Assembly: GCF_014636295.1 (NCBI RefSeq)
Contig: NZ_BMEC01000016.1
Span: 62,001-126,000 of the forward strand
Direction of reading: 5' to 3'
Length of the DNA: 64,000 nt
From: Marivirga lumbricoides
GTDB taxonomy: Bacteria; Bacteroidota; Bacteroidia; Cytophagales; Cyclobacteriaceae
In this document: positions 44,412 to 53,300 of the stretch, in pieces
Numbering within the stretch: position 1 is the first letter of the stretch
How the letters are laid out: the number at the start of each line of letters is the position of its first letter
Position numbers and translations under genes: made by a program
The notes under the pieces: model-generated
Seen by the model: the letters and a program-made list of their open reading frames with translations, nothing else
The model's database searches: none
Told to the model about the DNA's origin: nothing

Positions 44412-45653
44412 CTACTCGAATTCCTGACTAAAGATATTAAATATCTCGTCTATTGTTTCTTCTTCAAGATCAGTTCTTTTCACCAGCTCTTCTCTGCCAA
44501 TTTCCAACACTCTTTTTGCTGTATCTAAACCAATCTTCTTCAATTCTAAAATAACCCAGTCTTCAAGAACATCGCTGAATTCATCTATCAGTACATCTTC
44601 TTCTTCAGAAGGAGATAGTTCTCTGAAAACATCGATTTCCATACCAACTAATTTGCTGGCCAGCTTAATGTTCTGCCCACCTTTACCAATTGCTAAAGAT
44701 ACCTGATCAGGCTTTAAGTAAACAGAAACCCTCTTTTTATCTTCTTCAATTTTAATAGAACCAATTTTTGCAGGGCTTAAAGCTCTTTGAATATATAGCT
44801 CAAGGTTCTCGGTATAGTTAATTACATCTATATTTTCATTCTGCAATTCACGCACTATACTATGAATTCTTGAACCTTTCATTCCCACACAAGCTCCTAC
44901 CGGATCAATTCTGTCATCATAAGATTCTACGGCTACTTTTGCTCTTTCGCCAGGCTCTCTTACAATTTTTTTAATAGTTATTAATTCATCGTATACTTCT
45001 GGTACTTCCTGCTCAAATAATCTTTCCAAAAACACAGGAGATGTTCTTGAAAGAATAATTTTAGGATTCCCATTACTCATTTCTACCCGATGAACGATAG
45101 CTCTTACACTGTCGCCCTTTCTGAACCTGTCTTTAGGTATTTGCTCAGACTTCAGTAATATCAGCTCATTACCATCAGAATCAGTAAGCAGTGTTTCTCT
45201 ACTTAAAATCTGATAAACTTCTCCGGCAATAATTTCACCCACCAACTCTTTGTACTTGGCAAAAAGAATATCTTTCTCAAGATCTTTCACTTTTTGGATT
45301 AAGGTCTGACGGGCAGTTGTAACCGCTCTTCTTCCAAAATCCAATAACTTCACTTCTTCCGCTACTTCTTCACCAATTTCAAAATCAGGTTCAATTTTCT
45401 TGGCTTCAGACAAGCTGATTTTATCATGTTCCCAAATATCTTCTGAATTGTCATCAACAATTTCGCGAAAACGCCAGATTTCTAAATCACCTTTATCGGC
45501 ATTAATAATAATATCAAAATTATCATCCGTTTCGTATTTCTTACGGATCATAGTTCTGAATACGTCCTCCAATATTCTGATCATTGTAGGACGATCAATG
45601 TTTTTCTGCCTGGCAAAATCGGCAAACGATTCAATTAAATTTAATGTGTCCAT
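44412..45653 (-). CDS. nusA: Transcription termination/antitermination factor NusA
   Basis: 413 residues: N-terminal RNA-polymerase-binding domain (1-~130), S1 domain (~135-200, VRAIVHRVEMSNGNPKIILSRT across two strands), then KH1 and KH2 with GACVGMKGSRIHSIVREL and AIGKGGQNIKLASKLVG. A short acidic tail with a helix-hairpin-like RVLEIGREELVKRTDLEEET follows; the repeated AR domains of the E. coli protein are missing, as in many bacteria. NusA modulates pausing and termination. The gene sits 1 bp after rimP. Confidence 0.97.
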   Translation of the reverse strand: MDTLNLIESFADFARQKNIDRPTMIRILEDVFRTMIRKKYETDDNFDIIINADKGDLEIWRFREIVDDNSEDIWEHDKISLSEAKKIEPDFEIGEEVAEEVKLLDFGRRAVTTARQTLIQKVKDLEKDILFAKYKELVGEIIAGEVYQILSRETLLTDSDGNELILLKSEQIPKDRFRKGDSVRAIVHRVEMSNGNPKIILSRTSPVFLERLFEQEVPEVYDELITIKKIVREPGERAKVAVESYDDRIDPVGACVGMKGSRIHSIVRELQNENIDVINYTENLELYIQRALSPAKIGSIKIEEDKKRVSVYLKPDQVSLAIGKGGQNIKLASKLVGMEIDVFRELSPSEEEDVLIDEFSDVLEDWVILELKKIGLDTAKRVLEIGREELVKRTDLEEETIDEIFNIFSQEFE

Positions 45654-45654
45654 G

Positions 45655-46128
45655 TTACTTAAATGAAACCAAGACTTTAGTTTTCTTTATTAATTGAAAA
45701 GGAATGTTTACTTCCTCCTCCTTGATTTTCTTTGTACCTTTTTCTTTTATCTGTTGGTTTACAACGATAAACTCCGGCTCTACTTTTAATAGTTCCCCGG
45801 TTATGGTATTATTCTCTGTAGTTTCCACTTTTAATTCCCTGCCAATATTCTTTTTATACTGACGCTCATTTGTTAGTGGATGATCCAGACCCGGAGATGA
45901 AACTTCCAGAACATATGCTCCATCAATTACTTCATCTTCCTCCAACCTTGCACTTAACTGCCGACTTACGCTGGCACAGAAGTCAATATCGACACCATTA
46001 TCACCGTCTAATAAAATAAGAATCTTCTTTTTATCGTTGCCTGTTATCACTAAATCAACTATAAAATAGTCCGGATCAGTGATAATACCCTCCAAATAGG
46101 TTTTTATTCTCGCTTCTAAATCCATCAT
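45655..46128 (-). CDS. rimP: Ribosome maturation factor RimP
   Basis: 157 residues with the N-terminal alpha/beta domain (GVDIDFCASVSRQLSARLEE) carrying the family's YVLEVSSPGLDHPL and a C-terminal SH3-like barrel (GRELKVETTENNTITGELL). RimP assists 30S assembly. It heads the rimP-nusA-infB operon. A terminator-like hairpin lies between its promoter and the ATG, see 46134-46165. Either of two adjacent ATG codons (46126-46128 and 46123-46125) could be used. Confidence 0.95.
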   Translation of the reverse strand: MMDLEARIKTYLEGIITDPDYFIVDLVITGNDKKKILILLDGDNGVDIDFCASVSRQLSARLEEDEVIDGAYVLEVSSPGLDHPLTNERQYKKNIGRELKVETTENNTITGELLKVEPEFIVVNQQIKEKGTKKIKEEEVNIPFQLIKKTKVLVSFK

Positions 46129-46133
46129 TCTAC

Positions 46134-46165
46134 GATAAAAAAGAGGGGACTGAAAGCCCCCTCTT
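46134..46165 (-). terminator. Leader terminator (attenuator) in front of rimP-nusA-infB
   Basis: AAGAGGGG (46141-46148) pairs with CCCCTCTT (46158-46165) with a 9-nt loop; on the minus strand six T follow, only a few bases before the ATG. No minus-strand gene lies upstream, so it must act on this operon's own leader. Confidence 0.65.
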
Positions 46166-46188
46166 CATTCTATTTACTAACTTTGTTG

Positions 46189-46220
46189 CAAATTTAGAAG
46201 AAAATTCTGAGCAAAACAAA
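46189..46220 (-). promoter_or_regulatory. Promoter of rimP-nusA-infB
   Basis: Minus strand TAAATTTG (46189-46196, a perfect TAnnTTTG) and TTTG (46217-46220) with a 20-bp spacer, matching the Bacteroidota consensus. The start of transcription would be near 46182, before the hairpin. The remaining spacer 46221-46504 shows no gene. Confidence 0.65.
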
Positions 46221-46504
46221 TAGCGCGTATTTATTACATCATTTAAAGGAGATTATTGCTCCTTTGCATTAAAAGCCTGATATAAAGCGGATAAATAAAG
46301 TACTTACTAAAGCTAGCTATAAATTTTGAATACACATCATACAACCATAACTAACTGGCATTTAACTTATTAAAATCACATTCCAATGCACTCTAATTAC
46401 ACTGTTAAACGCTTTCTTCATTATCTGAAGTAAAAAACTAACTACTAATTAAAGAAACTGGAATTTATTCAATAAAAAGAAAATCAAATTTTTAATTTTG
46501 CAGG

Positions 46505-47992
46505 ATGATAAACGATTTAAAAATTCATAACTCACTTACTCGTAAAAAGGAATTATTTAAACCCATTAATCCTCCTTTTGTAGGATTATATGTATGTGGC
46601 CCTACAGTTTATAGTGATGTGCACATGGGAAATGTAAGAACTTTTATGAGTTTTGATGTGGTAAATCGTTACTTAAAGCATTTAGGCTATAAGGTAAGAT
46701 ATGTAAGAAACATTACCGATGTAGGGCACCTTGTAAATGATGCAGATGATGGTGAGGATAAAATTGGCAAAAAGGCCAAACTTGAAAATCTGGAACCGAT
46801 GGAAATTGTACAGAGGTACGCAAATGGTTTTCACCAGGTAATGGATATGTTTAATACTTTACCTCCGGATATTGAGCCCTCTGCCACAGGTCATATTGTT
46901 GAACAAATAGAAATCACTAAAAAATTACTTGAAAATGGTTGGGCTTATGAAAAAAATGGCTCAGTGTATTTCAACGTGGAAAAATATAACAAATCTCATG
47001 AGTATGGCATTTTAAGTGGTCGGAAAATTGAGGATTTACAAAGTAACACCAGAGCACTGGATGGCCAGGATGATAAAGAAAGTCCACTTGACTTTGCTTT
47101 ATGGAAGAAAGCATCCGATGAACATATTATGCGATGGCCTTCTCCTTGGGGAGCCGGATTCCCCGGCTGGCACCTTGAATGTACTGTAATGAGTACCAAA
47201 TATTTAGGAGAGACTTTTGACATCCACGGTGGAGGACTTGATTTGAAGTTTCCTCACCATGAATGCGAAATAGCTCAATCAGTTGGGGCAACAGGCAAAT
47301 CACCTGTGAATTACTGGATACATACCAACATGCTGACCGTAAATGGGCAAAAAATGAGCAAGTCACTTGGCAATTCTTTTTTACCTACAGAATTGGTAAC
47401 CGGAAATCATGCTATGTTGGATCAGGGATACTCCCCCATGTCAGTAAGGTTTTTTATGCTTCAAACTCACTATTCCAGCACGCTGGATTTTAGCAATGAA
47501 GCTTTAAAAGCAGCCCAGAAAGGTTATAGAAAACTAGCCAACGGATTAAAAACTGTAAAAAAGCTAAATTTTGCACAGGATGAAGGCTCCAAGAACGAGC
47601 AGGTAATTAATGAAATCAAGCAGGCTTGCGATAATTGCTATCGCTCTATGAATGATGATTTCAACACCGCTAAAACTATTGCTCAACTATTTGAGCTTCT
47701 TAAAAAGATTAACTCTTTACATGCAGGCCAGCTGAAATATAGTGAAATAGGTAAAGAAGTATTTACCAAACTAGTAAACACCTACCAATCTTTTATGGTA
47801 GATGTGCTCGGCTTAAAAGAGGAAACACCTGCAGAAGTTCACCCAATTATAGAAGCTTTGCTGGATGTTTATAAAAAAGCAAAAGCAGAAAAGAACTATG
47901 CTCAGGTTGATGAAATAAGAGCCGTTTTAAAATCCAATAAACTCCTGATAAAAGATATGAAAACTGGGGTTGACTGGGCTTATGAGGAATAG
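46505..47992 (+). CDS. cysS: Cysteinyl-tRNA synthetase
   Basis: 495 residues, class I synthetase. The HIGH motif appears as HMGN in YSDVHMGNVRTF, the KMSKS loop as KMSKSLGNSF near residue 284, and the zinc-binding residues are in CGPTVY, GWHLECT and FPHHECE. It charges tRNA-Cys in the cytosol. A TAATTTTG -7-like element (46493-46500) lies only 4 bp before the ATG; if it is used, the mRNA would be nearly leaderless. The gene stands alone and ends at a bidirectional terminator. Confidence 0.98.
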   Translation: MINDLKIHNSLTRKKELFKPINPPFVGLYVCGPTVYSDVHMGNVRTFMSFDVVNRYLKHLGYKVRYVRNITDVGHLVNDADDGEDKIGKKAKLENLEPMEIVQRYANGFHQVMDMFNTLPPDIEPSATGHIVEQIEITKKLLENGWAYEKNGSVYFNVEKYNKSHEYGILSGRKIEDLQSNTRALDGQDDKESPLDFALWKKASDEHIMRWPSPWGAGFPGWHLECTVMSTKYLGETFDIHGGGLDLKFPHHECEIAQSVGATGKSPVNYWIHTNMLTVNGQKMSKSLGNSFLPTELVTGNHAMLDQGYSPMSVRFFMLQTHYSSTLDFSNEALKAAQKGYRKLANGLKTVKKLNFAQDEGSKNEQVINEIKQACDNCYRSMNDDFNTAKTIAQLFELLKKINSLHAGQLKYSEIGKEVFTKLVNTYQSFMVDVLGLKEETPAEVHPIIEALLDVYKKAKAEKNYAQVDEIRAVLKSNKLLIKDMKTGVDWAYEE

Positions 47993-48021
47993 CAAAAGAG
48001 TTTAAAGCTATAAAAATCAGG

Positions 48022-48059
48022 GAAATCTGCCTTCACCATGGTTATAGGAGGCAGGTTTC
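48022..48059. terminator. Bidirectional terminator between cysS and the TamA-like gene
   Basis: GAAATCTGCCT (48022-48032) pairs with AGGCAGGTTTC (48049-48059) with one G-T pair. T-runs are modest on both sides, but the position between two converging genes supports it. Confidence 0.65.
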
Positions 48060-48068
48060 TTCTAAAAA

Positions 48069-50378
48069 TTAAAAGGGATAGCCAATTCCAAAGTTCCAGA
48101 TTACGTTATCCTGTCGCCAGGACTTACTTCCCAAATTAAAGTTATCTTGCCAAAAGAAATTTCCATTACCATCAACCTTTCTTAATGGTGTGGCAACATC
48201 CAACCGTATTACAAAAAACTCTATATCTACCCGCAGACCAATACCGGCACCAACTGCCACCTGATCAATCCAATTTTTACTAAATTCCTTTGTTGGCCCT
48301 CCATTTTTTAACCATACATTACCGGCATCAGTAAATACAGCACCTTTCAAAACTGACACCAGCGGGAACCTGTATTCCAGGTTAGCTTCCAGCTTGATAT
48401 CTCCTGCCTGATCAAAAAAAGCTCCTCTACTTCCTGACTCCTCAGGCACAAAGGAACCCGGGCCTAATGAACGAATTCTAAAAGCCCGTACACTATTAGG
48501 GCCTCCCGAGAAATACTGCTTGGAGTAGGGAAGACTTTCCGAATTACCATATGGAAAGCCAAAACCTGCAAAAATCCGGCTGACAAAGTGGGACTCTTCA
48601 CCTATATTTAGATAATGCCTTACATCAACATCCAATTTTGAATATTGAGCATACTGCTGCCCCAGAAATTCCTGCTCCGGACCAGACTCTCCTCCAATTT
48701 TTTTTACCAGTGAAATAGTATTTCCTGCAAAATCAGCATTAAAGAGCACGTAAAACCTGCTGACTTTCTCGGCTCGGATGAGCTTATTGTATTCAAAGCT
48801 ATAGTTTAAGCCTGCAATAAATTGCTGATCAAAACTACTCTGCAATAATTGGTTGTTACTCAAAATAGAATCAAACTCTGCTGTGCTTTTGCTTAAATTA
48901 ATTACATTGATTGAAATAGGATTAATAGTGTGGGTTACGTAAGCATTTCCTTTCCACTGGTAGCCAAGTTCTGCAAGAAAAGAATGCAATGTAAAAAGCT
49001 TAACACGCCTCAATAAATCGTATGATAAATTTGCTTTGGTTCTGGGAACAGAATATCTAAAACGAGATTCTAATTTTCCCGGAGCTATAAGTCGTGGAAA
49101 TGTTAACTCTCCTCCGATACCTGTTTCAAAATTACTTAAGCCTGAAGTTTCTCTTCCTGAAAGTTGCGCCTGGTATCCTACTTTTCCTCTCACCGTAAAG
49201 ATTTCTCCACCTCTAAAAAGATTACGGTTTTCATACTCTACATTGAAGGTAGGGCCGGCAAAATTATTAGATTGTGAAACCCCTTGTAATTCAGCTCTAA
49301 ATGCTCTTTTATTAGTGGGAGATAAGTATAGCGATGTATTTAAAAAACCAATACCATTCTCTTTTACTGAATCTTCCTCATACCTGATGTTTACGAACCG
49401 ATATGTTTCCAGTGAATTTAATCTTCTTAAAGTAAATTCTTCATTTTCCTGAGCATAAAAATCTCCCTCATTTATTAATAAATAGGGATACATTCTATAT
49501 GGCTTAAAAAAAGTATCTTCCTGAATAAAAGTAACGTCTTTATATACCGTGGAATCTGTTTTACTACTGCCACTATCCAGCTTTATGGAGTATTTGGGGT
49601 ATACAGTTATATCTCCAATTTTATACCTTAAAAGCGCATCTTCCGGAGTAGATTGCTTGACAGATAGCGTAAGAGAAGCATAATTATCCTGAGCAGTTTC
49701 GATTGAATCTGCTGTGTACAATAAATATTTCTCTACAAAATAATAGTATCCATTCTCTTTTAAATAGGTAGCAATAGCTTCTCTTTCAGTGGTCAGTTTT
49801 TCAAGTGTATAAGGTTGATCAGGCAAAATAATTTTCTGCTCTTTTACATGAGCTGTGATAAGACTATCTAACGTTGTATCCCCATAACTTCGATAGGTGT
49901 AATCAGAAATCATCAACCTATCACCAGGACGAACAACATAAGTTGCACTACCTGTTTCCTTTTTGTGAATGGTGTCAGATTCTACTTCTCCATAAAAGAA
50001 GCCCAGGTTTTCCAGCCTGTTATAATATAACTTTTCAACCTGCTCCGGCTCTACATCACTCATTAACACAGGCTCTTCACCAATTCTTTTATTAACCCAC
50101 TTAGCATAAAAACCAGCCTCACCTCTTTCTACTTTTTGGTAAGCCCATAAACCTAATCTCATTCCTAAAATCTTACTATTAGGCTTAGGAATAGCCAACC
50201 CTTCTATTTTATCTTCAACTTGCTTTTTATATTTACGCGGAGCCTCTCCTTCAACAGATGTTTCTGCTCCTGTGTAAAGCAACTCATTTTCCGGTAATCT
50301 TTTCAGGGTATTACAAGAATAGCTTATAATAGAAAGTACGATAATAATGGCTATATTTTTACTTAAGCTCTCACTCAT
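48069..50378 (-). CDS. TamA/BamA-family outer membrane lipoprotein (TamL-type)
   Basis: 769 residues from the ATG at 50376-50378. The start was chosen because a lipoprotein signal (IISYSC, Cys ~22) begins there and the ATG overlaps the TamB stop by 8 bp; further upstream codons lie inside tamB. Residues ~30-330 hold POTRA-like repeats (LEKLTTEREAIATYLKENGYYY), and the rest is a BamA-type 16-strand barrel with the motif GGPNSVRAFRIRSLGPG and a terminal IWNFGIGYPF. In Bacteroidota this lipid-anchored TamA relative pairs with TamB to assist outer membrane assembly. Co-translation with tamB fits this. Confidence 0.88.
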   Translation of the reverse strand: MSESLSKNIAIIIVLSIISYSCNTLKRLPENELLYTGAETSVEGEAPRKYKKQVEDKIEGLAIPKPNSKILGMRLGLWAYQKVERGEAGFYAKWVNKRIGEEPVLMSDVEPEQVEKLYYNRLENLGFFYGEVESDTIHKKETGSATYVVRPGDRLMISDYTYRSYGDTTLDSLITAHVKEQKIILPDQPYTLEKLTTEREAIATYLKENGYYYFVEKYLLYTADSIETAQDNYASLTLSVKQSTPEDALLRYKIGDITVYPKYSIKLDSGSSKTDSTVYKDVTFIQEDTFFKPYRMYPYLLINEGDFYAQENEEFTLRRLNSLETYRFVNIRYEEDSVKENGIGFLNTSLYLSPTNKRAFRAELQGVSQSNNFAGPTFNVEYENRNLFRGGEIFTVRGKVGYQAQLSGRETSGLSNFETGIGGELTFPRLIAPGKLESRFRYSVPRTKANLSYDLLRRVKLFTLHSFLAELGYQWKGNAYVTHTINPISINVINLSKSTAEFDSILSNNQLLQSSFDQQFIAGLNYSFEYNKLIRAEKVSRFYVLFNADFAGNTISLVKKIGGESGPEQEFLGQQYAQYSKLDVDVRHYLNIGEESHFVSRIFAGFGFPYGNSESLPYSKQYFSGGPNSVRAFRIRSLGPGSFVPEESGSRGAFFDQAGDIKLEANLEYRFPLVSVLKGAVFTDAGNVWLKNGGPTKEFSKNWIDQVAVGAGIGLRVDIEFFVIRLDVATPLRKVDGNGNFFWQDNFNLGSKSWRQDNVIWNFGIGYPF

Positions 50379-53300
50379 TAGTCTCAGCATCTCCTTTATT
50401 TTCCGACTCATTCTCATTATTCCACAGTTCACGCAATTTGTCAAATTCCTTAGTGAATTTAATGGAAACACCCGTTACCACCACTTGCCCGTCAAGTATA
50501 CCCTGGTATTCACTTTTTCTAAACCCTGTAAGCATGTACCTGCCATCTTCCGTGAGTAGGTATTCCACTACTACATTACCTATAATGTCCGTAGCCCTCT
50601 GATCCTGCCTTTGATCACCTTCCAGGTCAACCTGACTTCCTACTTTTACTCTTACTCTATTATCAAAAAGAGATTTGCTTAAGCTTACATCAAGCTGCGT
50701 TCTATCCTGCGCTGTACCACTTTGGTAATCTTCATAACTCTTAAGATCAAGATTTAAATCAACACCTTTTACATATTTACTACTGAGCTTATTTAGCTGA
50801 TTGGATAATATCTGACTCGCACTATTTCTGGCGATCTGCTCCGAATCAGGCCCAGTACTTTCGCTTCCGGCAGGAAAAAACTGGTTGAGCACAAGTAAAG
50901 AGAAAACCTGTTTATTCAACTGCGATTCATTTCTATTAATTGCCTGCACTTGTTGATACACGTTACCTCCCAATGCACCTCTGCTATCCTGTGGCATCTC
51001 TAATCCAAAAGAAATTTCAGGTTCACTAAGGTTACCTTTTACAAAAAGCTGTACAATAAATGGTAGTTTTTGCCTGTATTGGTTTTTCACTTCTATGGAA
51101 GAGCCGGAAATCTGATCTGCCATTAAACTATTTACAGAGGCCTGAAGGTTATACAGTGCGGTAATATCTAAGGAGGCACCTAAAGGATCTCCGGACCAGC
51201 TTATCTGGCTTCCCTGCTTAATTTCGAATTTCCTCTTTACTAAATCATACAGACTTAACTGGTAAAATCCATTATTCACTATGTAATTTCCACTTAAGCT
51301 GATAGTACCATTTTTTCGCATGATAAGGCTTAAATCTGTTTCTCCTGAAACAGTTAGAAAATCGCCTCTTCTTTTGTCAACTATTACTTTAAATTTTGCT
51401 GATTTATCAGTTTCGATATTGGCAGACACCTCAATACCCGAAATTTGAGTGCTTTGTACATTTTGAGCGCTATCATACTGAATGCTATCTCGCGGCTCGT
51501 AAGGATTTCTGAACTGAACAATTCCTTCACTTTCTACTAAATCTACTCCTGATTCCGGAATAACATATACAAAATCTGTTTGATCATTAATACGTACATC
51601 AGCACCAATAGAGGCTGAGCTTAAAGAGCCTTTCCAGTCTATATTAAGATCAGCAAAAACTTTTCCATAAAATAACTCATTATCCTCTGCTGAAGAATTG
51701 AGCAGTTGAAAGTTGTTGGCTTGTAATTCTAAATCAATTTCAGGATCTATAAAACTTTCAGTTCTTATAGTTCCATTTAACAGCATTTTTTGTCCGTTTT
51801 CATCAACCAAAGTGAACTTATTTAGTTCAATGGTTTCATCCTCCAGCAATATGGTTTCATTAGGAAGTTTAAATGTTGTATTGAGTTCCGCCAATGAGAA
51901 GGAAGCTTCCTGAAATTGTAGCTTGCCGGAATAGTCAAAATCCTGAGGAGTTCCATTAATGTTAAAATTTCCTGTCAATATACCTTCTGCTTTATTAATG
52001 TAGTCTTCTGTAAATTTGGAAATAAAGGGTAATGAAATCTGATTAAAATTGGTTTTTGCTTCAAATTGCAATGTGTCGCTACCATTGTTGAACCATCCGT
52101 TGCTTTCAATGTTAACAGGACCATCCAGGCCTACATTAAAGCCATACCTGTTGGTTGCCTCCTGCTCTACATTTATCTTCAAATTACCCGCTTCCTCATG
52201 CATCACTTCAATGTTATCTAATGATATGGAAACGAACATATCTAAAGGTTTTTGAAAATCCTTTAGTTTAATTTCTCCTTTTAAAGCACCTTTAAGCGGG
52301 CTCTCCTCTGCATTAATAATAGATAATAGATTTTCAATTTTAAAATTCCTGAACTCAAAGAGCATAGAGGTTATATCTTCTTTCAGCTCTGTACTAATTC
52401 CAAAATACTGCTGATTTCTCTGCAAAATCATATCTCGAATCACAGGTCCATTCTCATTAAAATACAAGCTGTTGTTTTCATCAATCTGCCATGGCTTACT
52501 ATTTAAAGTGAGATTTTTGTTTATAATATTCCAGTATAATGAATCATTCCTGCTTTGCGCTTCCGCATTGATATAATACAGGCTGTCTTGATTTTCATCT
52601 TCCATTAAAAAATTAAACAATGCCTGTTGTTCACCAACATCCGCAGTAAGGCTGGTTGGGTAAATGTCAATAACATCAGAAGTAATTTTTTTAATACTCA
52701 CTGAGGCATCCAAAGTAGAGGAGTCCGATACAATATCCATCATAAGGCTGTCAATATCGATGTTATTAAATACAAGACCCGGCAAATCCAGATGTATTTC
52801 AATTTCCTCCTTTTTGGCAGAGTAATTACCATAGAAGCTAATCGGCTGGAAGGTAATTCCTTCAGGAATAAAATTTTCAATATTATCAGTGAGTGCAGCT
52901 TTTACTTTAAACCTTACCTGAAGCGGATTTTTAGTAGAGTCTTCACTAAAAAACCGTGAATCCATCAATTCTGTAAGATTCAGACTAAAGTTGGATAACG
53001 TATTCAGAGGTTGATTCATTTGTGTCAGTACTGCTATCTCTTCCCAATCAAGATCTATTCGGGAAGAATCCTGTGAATTGTACAAGGCTAAATGCAGTGG
53101 TTCAAACGGATAAGCACTGTTGTTATTACCAAATGAAAAATTGCTAATATTTAAATCTATTTTCTGGTAAGTATCAGTTACATCCAACTCCGCAATAGTA
53201 TTCATTTTTAAATAGGTGAGTGAATCTGCTATGCCGAAAGCCAGTAAATTCATTCGGTTTATTTGAGCCTTCAGTCTGACTGATTGTTTTGTACTATCAA

